Shown: positions 32,627 through 45,804 of the stretch, piece after piece
Numbering within the stretch: the stretch's first letter is position 1
How the letters are laid out: every line of letters starts with the position of its first letter
The notes under the pieces: model-generated
What the model saw: the letters and a program-made list of their open reading frames with translations, nothing else
Databases searched by the model: none
What the model was told of the DNA's origin: nothing
Position numbers and translations under genes: made by a program
From: Hoplostethus atlanticus
Taxonomy: Eukaryota; Chordata; Actinopteri; Trachichthyiformes; Trachichthyidae
Assembly (NCBI GenBank): GCA_034670405.1
Contig: JAXDDX010000018.1
Location: 4,867,501-4,931,500 of the forward strand
Direction: 5' to 3'
DNA: 64,000 nucleotides

Positions 32627-34131
32627 ATGACTATGTTGCTGAGAATGCTAGGAGCAATGCTCTGCTCCTTGATGGTTGCTTCTGAGGTCCTACCCCAAGA
32701 AGACTTCAATTTACAGGGGGTAAGAGATAATGACCTGAACTGGGATCAAATGTATATATAGAGAGAGAGATTTTGTTTTAATTACAATGAAATGTGCCTA
32801 GCTCAATATAGTGAAGTTGTAAACATGTGCTTACATGTTGTAAACATGCTTAATATTTAATAATAAGTTCCTTAAGTAAGTAAGTGTGTTTTGTCCACTG
32901 TAAGAAAAAGGCTGAAACATCCTTACGTGGACATGCATGTCCTTGAATTGAATATGCTTTGGCCATATTTCTGTATCAGAGAAAGAGATTTTTTTTCCAT
33001 TTTGTTTTGGATTTGAAGCATTTACAGTCAAAACGAAGTAGTCATGAGAACAACATAGGAATTACCCCTCCCTTTCTGTGCTTTCCATCACATGCTTGCT
33101 TGTGCACCTGGTAACTGAGCCAGATTCCTTGATTCTATGCAGGCCATAGGAGTAAATCCAGGCTTTTGTGTTTTTCTTACATTTAATTTTGCCTCCTAGA
33201 TGATAACAGCAGTAAAAAAAGGGGGAACTGGAACTATATGATTTAACCATGTGGGTTTGTACATGTCCACAGGTGGCAGGGAAGTGGTATCTGATCGGAT
33301 TTGCCACTAACGCCCAATGGTTTATTAACCACAGAGCCAACATGAAGATGGGCACTGCCACGCTTGCACCAACTGCTGATGGGGACCTGGACATGTCATA
33401 CGCTAGTCTCAAGTGAGTGTGAGCAGAGAGAGCTGATAGAGATGAATGTAAATAAATGCAGAAAGGTCACTAATTTTGGCCACTGTACTCCTTCCAGCTC
33501 TGATGGCTCTTGCTGGAGAATGAACCACCTGGCCAAGAGGACAGAGGTCCCTGGAAAGTTCACTTTCAAGAGCGAGCGTGAGTGTAGACGGCACATACAA
33601 ACAGACCCGCACAACCTACCCACCCAACCACCCACATACAAAATCTCTTTTAACATTCATGCACCTAAATGATTAATTTTGCCTTTCTGCCTCCGTCAGG
33701 TTGGAGTAACGAGAATGACATGCGTTTGGTTGATGTGAAGTATGACGAGTACGCACTGATCCACACCATCAAGACCAAGGGGAGTGCTTCCACCGTTCTC
33801 AACAAACTATATGGTATAGTCATTATCCACGCTTCTACCCGTTGTCCAGTGAATTTCTTTATAGTCACTGATAGTGATACACGGTATAATACTGAACAGC
33901 CTAACGTGTGGTTTCACAGGCCGTGGGGTGGACCTCCGCCCCGAGCTGCTGGAGAAGTTCAGGCAGTTCTCCTTGGACACCGGCATTCTGCCTGACAACA
34001 TCGCTGTCCTTCCCAAAAACGGTAAATGTTTTGTCCCTTTATGTAATTAGAGTTGAAACGGTGTTGTATACTCTGAATATCTTACTGTTTCTTAATCTTT
34101 GTCCTCTCTAGATGAGTGCCCTCCTGCCTAA
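32627..34131 (+). CDS. ptgds-like: Secreted lipocalin, prostaglandin-D-synthase-like
   Basis: Small lipid carrier of the lipocalin family, closest by recall to fish ptgds genes. Six exons: 32627-32719, 33273-33412, 33498-33577, 33700-33813, 33920-34021, 34112-34131; 549 nt, 182 residues, with the usual lipocalin exon layout. A signal peptide covers about 1-20 (MTMLLRMLGAMLCSLMVAS). GKW at 34-36 is the lipocalin motif; YDEYALIHT is the second conserved block. Cys83 and Cys179 fit the conserved disulfide. The residue aligned to the catalytic Cys65 of mammalian L-PGDS is Gly58, with a gapless alignment from the GxW motif, so PGD2 synthase activity is unlikely and ligand transport more likely (inference). 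Confidence 0.9.
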
Positions 34132-34420
34132 TTTGGTCTGGTCTGCATACGTCAACCATGCTGTCTTGGTCCTTTAACAAGAACGTTGTGGTAGATTTAC
34201 CAAGGTCTCTCCCATGAATTGAGACAGTAAAATACTGTTTAGTGTGTTCCAGTTTGTCATTCACTCTATTGTTTAAAATGGGCCGTATAAAGTTCTGCAA
34301 CTAATAACTGAGAAACACACAAAGCAGTCTCAATGAAGCATAATGTAAACATGGGTTCAATAGAGAGTGCTATGCTTGTATCCCCCTGCACGCTGAGTAC
34401 CACCATTCACAACCTGAGCA

Positions 34421-34426
34421 AATAAA
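34421..34426 (+). terminator. Lipocalin poly(A) signal
   Basis: AATAAA followed by AG lies 290 bp after the stop. It faces the zfx signal at 34452-34457 on the opposite strand. Confidence 0.75.
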
Positions 34427-34451
34427 AGACACATGGCTAAAATACTTTGCT

Positions 34452-34457
34452 TTTATT
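34452..34457 (-). terminator. zfx: Candidate zfx poly(A) signal
   Basis: TTTATT on the plus strand reads AATAAA on the minus strand. It would give zfx a 3' UTR of about 1.6 kb (34440-36036), which contains a run of about 20 T on the minus strand (35683-35702) and no competing gene. Confidence 0.55.
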
Positions 34458-36036
34458 ACCTTTTTTAACAAATACGTTGAAGTACATCCATAACAACACA
34501 GTTGAGATTTCCTTTTATCAAGTGTTTACATCTACACACTTTTTACAGATTTGTGTACAAAACAATAATTTACGTCCCATAGAAGTCTAGTTACACTTAA
34601 CTATACAACAACTTGTAAATGATGAAATAAATATAAAAACAGAAATAATCACAGGTGAAATAAAAGTAAAAGCCATAGTACAAATACACCACCAGCACCA
34701 CCAGTCGTCTGAAGTTGCATCTATAGAGACAAATACATTTCCCTTTCTACTGGCAAAAGTAGATCTGCATGGGGGAAAACAAAGAGTTGAGCCTGTCGTT
34801 TTAAAACAGCGGTACCAGATATACCACCCCTATTAAGGCCAGATATATTGGGACACTGACATGATATTTTACCAGCCTAATATCGGTATCAGCTCTTAAG
34901 CAGAAATTGGTGCTTGTCGATTCAGTATGCTTAGTTCATGATTAAAGGTATACTGCAATGTCAATTAATAGAAGTTTGTTCATGGGTAAAGAAACCAGCC
35001 ATTCAAACATCTTTGTTCAACTCTACACACATTTTTCTCGTCATCACAAAAAGTCTGCATTTTCAAATATATGTAATTTTGCTCCTCAGTTAGCAATATT
35101 GGATCCAAAATGCTGCCAGTCAGGCCTTCATCCCTACTGCTTTGGGTATTATTATTCTGAATGACTTATACTGCATTACAAGTGAAAAGTGTGAAAGTGT
35201 GACATGATAAAGTAATGGGGGTAATGATAGCATTGCAACATGGGTGCACGTGACCTTGTATTCACTACCATGATACATCCAGTATTTCACTGTTTTTCCT
35301 GTTATGTTTTTCTGTGACCATAGGTCACTATGAGCAAAGCGACAAATGAAAGAATTTTCTCTGGGTGCTGTACATAGCCAGCCTTGTTTTTGTTAACAAA
35401 ACAAAAAGTAATATGTCAGACTGGTGGGATCAGAGCACTGGGAAGCACAATAGATACTTTCTGTCATTTTCTCTCTCTTACACACACGCACGCAGCATTC
35501 ATCGTCCTCAACAAGTTGGCAAGTGCTATTGAAAACAGGTTCCTCAACCATACTGCTGTTTAGTACAGAAAACCTAACTCCATTTTAACCAAATGATGCA
35601 AACATTTTGCAAACAACATCTCAGTTGTGAGACTACAAATAATATTTAGGACCATCATGATTTAGAACTGATTGCTGCTGGCAAAAAAAAAAAAAAAAAA
35701 AAGAAGGTGTATCTACAAAGAGACCAGAGACATCTGCACAATCTTCCATGCACACTGTCACCAGCAAGGGACATGCAGTTAAAAGTGCAAGTCTATGGAG
35801 GGGTTCTGTTGCCTATTCTGACACAGCATTATGTTATGTACAGGTTTATACATTTCTGAATGAACATTAGGCCGAGTGTTGTAAAAAGAGCAAAACAATA
35901 AAACGTACTAAGTGCAGCACACACACGCCACATTATTTTAATGTGACGCGAGTGCAGTGCTGAGGTTGCAGTGACCGTGGTGATAGTAGCTGCAACAGTG
36001 TTCTTTGTGGTGGCACAGTATTTGGCCCTGTCAGAG

Positions 36037-39000
36037 TCACTCCGCCTGCACCACGTCCTTGTGGTGGCGCATGATATGCTGGTTCTTCTCCGATGGTCTT
36101 CGGAAACCTTTTGAACAGATCTCACAGCGGTGGGGATAGTCTTTTGTATGAATAGAAATCACGTGTCGCTTGAAGCCTGAAGCATCTCCAGTGCTGTAGT
36201 CACAGTACTGGCACTGGTAAATTCGCCTTTCTTTTTGCCCCTTGCCAATAACCACAGTCACACTACTGGCTAAGCTGGCTGCACTGACCCTAGTGGGTGC
36301 AGCAGAGGCACTGGCCCCGCTCGATGCAGCCTTTTTAGGTGCCGCAGCAGGAGCATGCGTCTCTACCGTCCTCTTAACCTCACTCTTTTCAGGAGAGGCT
36401 TGTTGTTCCTTAGTGTGGACAGACAGGATATGGCGACTGAGAACAAAGGGGTCTGCAATTTTGAAGTTGCAGTGCCGGCACTGATGGAGTTTCTTGGTGC
36501 GGTGGGATACCGAGTGCTTCTTCAGTTCAGATGGGCGGTGGAAGCCTTTACCACAGACGGCGCATTTGTGTGGATAGTCCTTGGTGTGAACAGATATAAT
36601 ATGGCGTTTCAGGTCACTGGAGTTGGAACTCTTGTGATCACAGTGGGCACAATGGTGGGTCTTATTCTCCTCGTGTGTCAGTCCGTGCTGCAGTAACTCC
36701 TCCTCCTCAGCAAAGGTCTGGAAACAGCGCTCGCATTTGTATGGCATCTCTTTGCTATGCTTAGTCTTGATGTGCGTCTTGAGGTTAGAGGAATCGGCCG
36801 ACTTGTAGTCACAGTAGAGGCAGGAGTAAGGCTTCTCTCCCGTGTGCGTGCGCATGTGTTTCTTCAACTCTGAAGGGTGCCGGAAGCCCTTGCCGCACTC
36901 CACACAGATGTGGGGGAAGCTTTTACTGTGAACTGCTAACAAGTGCCGGTTTAGCAGTCCTTGCTCAGCAGTTTCATAGTCACAGAACTTGCACTTGTGC
37001 ATCTTAGTGGCTGGTGGAGACCCCTGGCTCTTGGGCTCGCGGTGGTGGTGCTGCAGCCTGTGAGAGAATAGCGCTGCCTGCTGGTGGAACTCCTTGCCAC
37101 ACATTTCACACTCAAAAGGGGCCTTGCTGCTCAGCGTGTGCACCTCCATGTGGTTGTGGAGGCTGGCTTTCTTGTTGGTGGTGAAGTCACAGTCCGTACA
37201 CTGGTACTTTTTCCTTGTCAGAACATCTTGGTGATGATTCTTGGTGTGGCGTTTCAGGAAGCCTCTTGACTTGAACTTTTTACCACAGAGCATGCAGGGG
37301 TATACTGTCAGAGGTTGGCCATATGGACCGATGATGATGGCTAGAGAGAGAAATGACAAGAGGGAGACAGAAATTAAAAAACATGGCTATAATGTTGGTA
37401 GTCTAAAATAGTGACAATGTGTCATCTGAGTCTGGGTTCCAGGATTTGCTAAGTCAATATTACATCACAAATCCTACCAGGGTAATTTCGTAAACTACAC
37501 CTGTTATGATATAGCTCTGAGGGGCGGGCTGTTTTGGTATGGGAGTGCACAACAAAATCCATTGTTGGGACTTTGAAGGCTAGCACGTTAGCCAGTTAGC
37601 TCGAGAACTCTGCTTATTTCCAAACGCAGAGGTAACTATAGTTGGCAAGACGAATGCTACTGTCGAAAACGTAATGGACGGCAACATTTTTAAACCACCT
37701 TTTATTGAAGCCCACACTTCAGCCCTTCTTCTATGAACTACAATACACTTTGGGTCAAGCTTTTCTCTCCTCTCCTGCCTCGACTGGCCGCAAACCTTTG
37801 AATTAGCTGCACCACAACGCCATTGGTGTAGGGGTGTGTCAAGTTTTCCCCCACGCCAGTTCTTGCAAAATTGGTGCACAATCCAGGCTGTTGGAATATA
37901 AAGGCATGGTTAAGCATGTTGGTTAACCCTCCTGGTGTCACCTTCCTTTTGTTGTTGGGCACTGAGCAGCTCCATTGGAGCAGTTAGGGACTAAACGCAT
38001 TCCACAAGGTAGTATAATCATAGCAGTTGAGGATGGGAGAGCATTTATCGTTCACATCCCTCCCCAAATTCGTCCAACTAGTCTGGGGATTTGTTTCCGC
38101 TTACCTGTCTGGACCTGCCGAGGCTCCGACCGCCTCTTGTTCTTGTTGCGTTGTCTATTGATCTCGTCAACCCCATCCGATTCATCGATGTGCAGCAGGG
38201 CACTGGCGGCACCGTTTCGGTTTTCACAACTCTCGCTATCCTCAGCACCTGCGAGAACAACAGAATGTCATTAACACAAAACACAAAAAAACAGTATCTG
38301 GTAATGTTTAAGCTGAGACATAAAGAAACATGGAATGATGAACAGGCTTCCAGTGTTGCTTTAAATCAATTTAATAGATGGGGTGCTGACCATAAGCAGC
38401 CGCCCAGGCCACAGGCATGAAGTCCTTGCTTAGAGACACACTGTCATACGAGCGGTCGTGAGTTACTGGCTCCTCACCTCCTACCACCACCTCCATATAA
38501 ACCTCATCAGTCACCTTGGACCCACCTGCAGATGAGCCCAACATGCACAAAACCAATGTGTCATAGTAACGTTTAGTTTCATGACAATCATCCCTATGCA
38601 ACACCTACTGCTCATTAGATGTGAAGGACTCACCATGGTTTCCTTGACTGTGATGAGAATCCCCCACAGACATGTAAACCATCTTCTCTCTCAGTGTTTG
38701 GCCCGAAGACTCAGTTAGCGCAACACTCTCAGTATCGCCATCGCTGATGTCAACTGATTCTCCTGTAGAAGCGACACTTAATAAATCCTCAGACCGTGAA
38801 AAACAACTGAGCCTAGGACAGCACCCATCTTCAATGATTAGTATTCTACAATTAAACAATTTTCAATTAACTCATTTACAATAACAACACAATAGATAGT
38901 TTAATTCGTTAGTGCTGCTATTTTCCAAAAAGCATGCCTAGTTCTCCTTTATTGGTGGTTATGCCAATGGTGGTAACCAGGGAGCTAGATAGCAAACTTT

Positions 39001-41177
39001 CCTGTTTCCCCTGTTTTTATTCTTATGCTTATATAATACTTGAAGAAAACCTTTCTGACAGTACACAAGTTACTTGTGTTGTTGTATTATCTGAGAAGGC
39101 ATTTATTACTGTGATTTTGGGTATTACTGATATTCCATCAGTCCTGCCCAGTGACGCCCACGACTTGCTACTCACCCATGTCATCCTCCCCGGAGTCAGC
39201 CTTGAAGATATACACTTTAATCACCTCCTGACCATCCTCGTCCTTCTCCACTTCCTGGTCCTCCACAGCCCCCTCCACTGTTACCTCAGTTCCATCATCG
39301 GACACCATTTTACCAGCCTCGTCCACTTGTGGGGAGGAAGGAGAACGGGAGAAAAACAGGGTAAAACTAGAAAGGTATACATCACATACAATTACAGAGG
39401 TAAAGGTTTGAGCAACCAGCCAACAATGAGCTGCCACCCATAAAATGCCATTTGGCCTGTAATTGTATTGATTCAACTGCAATTTAAAAATCACACACAT
39501 ATTTGGATTAGCAGTTTTATCATTACGGGCTATCTCCATTTCTTTAACACTGATCACAGTCAACTTGAAACTAATTATAATTATGTGACATTTCTACTAC
39601 TTCAGACAAAACCTGATTGAATGCATTCTGATTGGCTGAGAGGACAATTTAAGCATTTGCATTTGTCTGCAGTCAGGCATAACATCAACAACAACAACAA
39701 CAGTACATTACAGGCACTGCCAGCTTGCAAAGTTATGCTAGCAAGTTATAAACTAGGTCAAAGTTTCACAATTGAAATCCCTTCCTCTGTGACTGCTCTT
39801 AAATTATATCCAGGAGCAATTTGACTTCCCGTCTAGGCTAAAACGCTGCTAAAAATCATGACGTGGATCTTAAACTCATTTTGTGTCCACTACTGTAGAA
39901 AACATGCAACATTTAGACAAACTAAACACTGTTAAATGGTAATGTCAGCGTTGTGTTTCACCTCATACTGCATGTTAACACGGTGAATATTACACTAAAA
40001 AAATGGATAATGTACAGCAAGCCTGTCATTATTACGTTATTGCAAAATGAGCTCCAACAGAGTAATTCTGCTTTGACACAAAATATTGATTTTACATGAT
40101 TTTATTACAAGCTAAAGTAATTTACAAACTTCCACCCAAAAAAACACATCTAGCAGAACTCTCTGCAGTGGTATTCTAAATCAACAAAATCAACCAGACC
40201 TTTCAACTCTGGAGTGATATAATTCAATATGAAACAGGTCTGTTATTCAGAAACAACAGACCTCACAACTAATATTAAAAGCACCTTGTATTTTTTCTAT
40301 ACAATAGGCCAGCATATAACCTTTAAAACCACTATTGGCCTTGCTGGTAACATTTAATAAAATATTTTCGGTAATAGCAAAAACACTCTAGAGCTTTACC
40401 CTCACATTTTATGCTAGTACATCACACTATGTGACAAATAAACTTCTTGAATCCTGGATCTTGAATCTATTAGCAAATGTGCTGAGACAGTACTGGCACC
40501 TTTAATTCCAATCTAAGCACTGATGTGTGTGAACTTACAAGATATCATCAGATAATCCCCGCAACCGTCTTGGTCCTCCTCCTGTTGCTCTGGGTCCAGA
40601 CCATCTTCAGGGATGTCTCCCATGGCAACGCCTTCCTCCTCACCCTCCAGGGCCATCACGCAGGTTTCTACAGCAACATCTTCATCTTCATCGCAGTGCA
40701 CATACTCCGACACCACATCCTCAACGGCATCCTGGATCACTAGCTCATCAGGGGCAAACCTGTGAACAGCCATCCCTTCCCCCTCGCCTTCTGACACCAA
40801 CACAGTCTCTTGTAGCTCCACAACAAACTCCTGCCCGCCGGCACCACCCTCATCTGGAAGAAGCAGGATTACCCAGTTAACCAGATAACTGTGTATTATC
40901 TTTGATTGTTTTGAACGATATGTCGACTTCAACTTGGATATCGGTTCCTACGGATAGCACACTTTAATGTAATTATGAAAAACAGCCATAATAACATCAT
41001 AATCTCACTTGAAACACCCCAATACCATGATGTTCGATAGAATTCACACATACCACAAACATATTATGTAGTTAATGTAAACAAACATTAATATAAGTAT
41101 GCCCAGTTACCCGATCCGTGTAATATTATTTTAGGCTCCTGAGAATGTATGGCAAGCCTGGTGTCATCCTCATCCAT
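36037..41177 (-). CDS. zfx: Zinc finger transcription factor ZFX/ZFY
   Basis: Sequence-specific activator at CpG-island promoters. Seven coding exons in transcription order: 41177-41111, 40853-40539, 39325-39176, 38762-38634, 38525-38391, 38248-38105, 37340-36037; 2244 nt, 747 residues (human 805). Acidic activation region 1 to about 290 shows family blocks ([54 protein letters not shown]) and is shorter than in human. A basic nuclear localisation stretch RQRNKNKRR is at 297-305. The last exon encodes twelve C2H2 fingers from residue 327. Human ZFX has thirteen; the finger equal to human ZF11 is absent and residues 625-687 form an Ala/Ser-rich linker. The coding ATG exon begins at an acceptor (41199), so the 5' UTR is spliced. 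Confidence 0.96.
36220..36408 (-). other. zfx: ZF11-replacing linker within zfx
   Basis: Sixty-three residues between finger 10 (HQCRHC...HILSVH) and the penultimate finger (YQCQYC). It is rich in Ala, Ser, Lys and Val, with no Cys and one His. In human ZFX this interval is a canonical finger with CKRC and HMKTH. The frame is intact and in the same exon. Confidence 0.9.
40424..40470 (+). repeat. Retroposon 3' tail fragment
   Basis: ACAAATAAACTTCTTGAATC with repeating GGATCTTGAATC matches the tail of the element at 47400-47622. It lies in zfx intron 2. Confidence 0.45.
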
Positions 41178-41508
41178 TGTCCTCGCACTGCATTTGTCAC
41201 TGGAGAGCTGAAAGCATACAATGAATGGTTAAGGCTAGGACCTTTAAGTAAAAATGTTAACAAAGTGTACTAAACAGCAAGACACATATAATGTGCATTT
41301 TGCAAATGCGCATTATATGTATCACACTCATATATCATATCATGTATCACCCACATATATATGAGTGTGTAGAGTGATATGCATTGGCCAAAGTTTACTT
41401 TTTGACTGATGTGCCAAGGGTTGGTAAACAAAAAAAAAAAACGGCCATTATTTTTACCGGCCAAAACAATATTCATTTTTCATAGAAATAGAAAATGTCT
41501 CCCTACCT

Positions 41509-41536
41509 TAAGAGTTTTTTTTTTTTTTTTTTTTTT
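41509..41536. repeat. Poly-T run
   Basis: About two dozen T about 310 bp upstream of the zfx ATG exon, in the 5' intron. Confidence 0.8.
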
Positions 41537-43439
41537 ATAAATGCTCCCTCCCTTAAACAATGGATATTTTTGGTGGCTTCACACCTGTTATATGTTGCCA
41601 CATGGGAATAACGTTATATTTCAAATAACTATAGGCTTGTTAACCATCCCGGATACGGAGAAACAGAAGTTTAGATGCTACTATTTTGGGTAGCGGCAGC
41701 CAATCACAAGCCTGTTTGATACAGAGGACGGTGTTTGATACAGGTGTACAGTGGACAGCAGAGACAAAGTTTGAGCAGCCAATTATTGCTTCAGCCAATG
41801 TTATTGTTTCAGAGTTACTGGCCAGTGTGGCAGGAAATCCTTATTGATATATCTGCCAAAGACAAATTTCACTGGCATTTGGCGCTTGGCGAGTGTTGAT
41901 CTTGGACCGCGGTGATATGTATCATCTATTGTCCTATTGTATGTCTTGCACCTGTCCCTTTGCACTGTGTGAGGTTCTGTTTTCCATTGAACCATGTGTT
42001 AGCACTACGAAACTCTGCAAGTAGTCATTATGTCTCTGCACCAATTTCATGTGCATGTACTTGCCGATTAATGTGATTCTGATTCAAAAGATCAAGTAGA
42101 ATTTACACCAAAACAATACAGTACTTTGGACATACAGTACTTTGAACAGCGGTTTTAACCTCTGCAGAATCGCGTAATTTCCTTTCACAGATGCACCCAG
42201 AGAAAGCACGAGGGTGTTTGTTATCCATGTTCTGTTAAGGACCATGAACACAAACGTGCGTAATAATTTGATATTATGTGATTCAAATGATATAAAAATA
42301 AACTAAATTGGCCCTCTGTTGCACTGCTGGGAAACCATAGCCTGAGCAAGACCTTCACTGTGAAAGATATCCATCTTCACAAGTCATTTAGTCGACTATA
42401 GGGATTTTGTGGACCTGTTAAGTGAATATGGTGCACAGTTTGCACATTCTGTACATATACTTCTAATTAATACATTGTAATGTAACTGCCGGCTGGGTGA
42501 TGTTTGATACCATCCCATTTACTCTGATTCTATTTTGCTTTGCTGTATCCTATTTTTTGCTACAGCAATGCCCAATGTCCCCATGGCGATCATTTCAGTT
42601 TCATCTCATGTAGAATTGTATTTTCCCTAAAACAAGTTTTAAAAAAAAAAAAAACAAAAAAAAAAAAAGCCATTGCAGTGAGATAATTGGACTTGTTTTC
42701 AATACAGATTTACAGTTTTGGAAATGTTCTTGAAACATGCAGTCACAAATCCCTTCCTATCAGTATCAGTGTCACTTGATTCAAGAAATTTGCAGATTGG
42801 TAGTTTTTTTTCCACTCACTTAGGAAGTATGACTTGTTAAGATGGATATTTTTTGCAGTGATGATTCTGTGTGCGGCAGTGTCATGCAGCTATAGCAAAT
42901 GTAATGATCAGTGGCATTAGATACATCCATAATTACATCACTACATGGAACAATGATTTCTCAAAACAAGGCATATGGGCCAGTTGGCTTCATATTAAGA
43001 AGTCAGGGATCTAAACCCGATATGCGACACAGAGGTACCGAGATGTAAACATTGGTGTCAGCGGTGCAGCCAGGGTGCCATTTAATTTCCACTGCATGTA
43101 CCATCCCCCACCTCCAGGTGGAAAATGACAACGGTGAGATGTGGCGCACAACACGGTGCAGCGGCATGTCTAAAGATGCGCTCAGACTTAAAACCACCTC
43201 GGATAAACAGACTGTCTACATTAAACCACCACCGGTCCGTACAAGACTACATGCGATGCGCAATGGCCATTGAAGCTGTTCACATCTTCAGCTGACCACC
43301 CGAGTTGCACTAATTCAGGGTTGCAAAAACCAACCTAATTCTCAAAACACGCATTGAAGGACAGTTGAACGTAACAGTTGCACATACACAGTAAATTGCA
43401 AGGTATGGAAGAAGGTTGATTTTCATCGCGGAGCATGAA

Positions 43440-44175
43440 AGCCGATATGGCTGTCTAGCCGCCAACTAGCGGGAGGAGGGCTCCACAAACGCCTTTTCCA
43501 CTACTGGTTTTCTACACACAAGCGTGCGCCATTTTGTTAGCTTGGTGTCTGGACGAACAATATTCCTTATAATCACTGATAATATTTACTTAACGTGGAG
43601 AAATGAGCAACTATTCTTCCGTTGTATGCATACGTGCACTTCGACGCAAATAATAAATTACATAGCAATGACTACAGAGTAAAAACCCTCTCATTTTCCC
43701 AGGCTGGCTAGCTAGCTATCCGGCTAGGCCTGAATTACCGATTATGGCCTCTATTGAGGCCCGGGCCTACGAAGAAAAGGCCCAGCCCTTTACGGCCTCT
43801 CCGACAGAATAAAAACAATAAGCATGCAATAACCCTATTGCTACACAGAGATATACACGCACCAACGCCGTCGGTGCTCTGTAAACGGGTGCGTGCGAGC
43901 AAAATAACCTGCATACCAGATTTATGCTGCAGGGATGGCCTCGGTCCGCTTCTAGGCTTCCCAGGCCGCCTGGTTTCCCCAGACTCGGGCAGGATTCAAT
44001 CGGGAATTTTGTGTTATTTGGGCGGGCCACAGAGGAGCAGAGAAGGAGGGGCTGATTGTTTCTGGAGCTCCTCTGAAACCAGGACGTCTAGAGCAGAGCC
44101 AAATCTTGTCATGCTACAGCCGCCTGCTCCTCCAGCTCCGAGGCCGCCGTCAGCACAACACGTCACAGCCTGAGA
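43440..44175 (-). promoter_or_regulatory. zfx: CpG-rich candidate zfx promoter
   Basis: G+C and CpG rise strongly between about 43440 and 44175 in AT-rich surroundings. Because the zfx ATG exon starts at an acceptor (41199), its promoter should lie upstream; this is the only CpG-rich block before sat1. It includes CTAGGCCT at 43724-43731, the reverse complement of the known ZFX motif AGGCCTAG, and CGCCATTTTG near 43526, a YY1-like site. No 5' UTR donor could be fixed. The 139-codon plus-strand frame here looks like a composition artefact. Confidence 0.5.
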
Positions 44176-44199
44176 CTAGTAGGAAAATGCGGAAGGGTT

Positions 44200-45780
44200 G
44201 TGGAAATCACACTGGCAGTCACCAAACAGGCCATACTCTGAAGGCACACTTTTGCCAAGTGTTCAAACAGAATATTTCACAACATTTAGTTTAAGTTTAC
44301 CCTAAATTGGCGTATCCTATTTTGTAGCAGCTGTGTTTCAGTTACCAGAATAAACTCGTCAGTAGTGATGTAGCGGAAAATTAAAAAAAGATCTAACTAG
44401 GACCTCCAGACGCTGATCACCGTGAGGCAATCACACACCATTACACCATTTTAAACGGACCTCAATTATATTTTATGCAAAACATTATTTCATGCTTTTT
44501 CCCATTGAAAGACCATATGGTTATATAGTTTACGTTAATTTCATACTACTTTGATGTATACCTTTCATTTATCTAATCACTAATCTAACTTTATACCACA
44601 AATAAAGAGGTTTTAACAGAGTTTAGGTGGGTTTGCCCTCCACATACATGCTGGTCAGATGTTTTCACTTACCTTCCAACAATTTAAACCATAAGTCCAC
44701 GTGATGTCATTACTCCATATTCAAGCATTTTTTAAATTATTTGTCACACAAAATATGAATGAATTCCCAGTAAAAATTCCAATGAGTTATATAAATTGAG
44801 TTGGTGAGATTTACTGACATGTCAGTAATAGTGGTTGAGAAATCATTATTATTAGTAGTAGCATTAATTATTAATAGTAATAGTGGTGATGGGGGTAGTA
44901 AACAGACATTTTATTTAACAATAAATACAATTTATAATAAATCACCTCATTCTGTAAATTGAAAAGTACACAGAAGGTGTTTTACAATTGGTGGGAGTAC
45001 AGACAAGGAAAGCCCTTATTCTCTTGCCAGAGAGATGGATAGGGGGAGATCAATTTGCAGAGTTGTCAGGAGGTGTAGCATCTGGCATCTGGGCTTGGAA
45101 ATTTCCTTTCATAGTCAATAACTTGTTTCAAAACAATTACACAAAAATATGTCAATGCAAAACAAAAATACCACCAGTGCAAATGTCCCTGAATCAAATT
45201 TTTCAAAGATTTTTTCAGATTGTTAATAGCAATAGTGTCAAAACCTGGCTATTATTCTTGAAAGCACTTATCATTCCACTGTGCTATATACATGGGAATT
45301 CAGGTCACTTCTCCCTTCATTTTATTTATCAAGCAAGGAATTTTATGGGGGAACTTTCACTATCACTCACAAAGTGCTACTCAGTCAATTTCAAGCGTGG
45401 TGTTTGACATTAAATAAAAAATAAACTACAAACATGTATCTTGAGCAACTAATCCAAGGCTGACTGGAGGACAAATGCATTTTAGAAACATTCCACATTG
45501 TTCTGTTTTTCTCTAAGCCCGTCAAAACGAATCCACATTTGACCTTCAAGGCTAGATATGCTGATACAAGGTGGAAAAACAAAACACAAATTACAATAAC
45601 ATAGTATCGGTAGAATTGGGCAAAACATGAGATAAAGCTTTGGCACGAGTCGTAACACCTGAAGGTCACATGACTGTTGATATCAGTGGAATTTCTTTGC
45701 AAACCGCAGTGTCCCTTCATCAACAAGCTTTTCCAAGTTTTAGACCAACAGAAGCCGGTATTGTCAAAGTTAACATAGTC
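44200..45780. other. Intergenic, zfx promoter to sat1
   Basis: AT-rich, with TAG/TAA-type runs near 44845-44885. Open frames on both strands at 44988-45846 have no recognisable similarity. No gene called. Confidence 0.5.
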
Positions 45781-45804
45781 AGAAGAAAGTCGATTGGTAT
45801 ATGT

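Noticed and set aside
36242..36696. Plus-strand open frames opposite zfx
   Set aside because: They are shadows of the zinc-finger exon in the antisense frame.
43754..44173. 139-codon plus-strand open frame
   Set aside because: It lies in the CpG-rich promoter block, has Arg/Pro composition bias and no domain or splice context. Likely chance.
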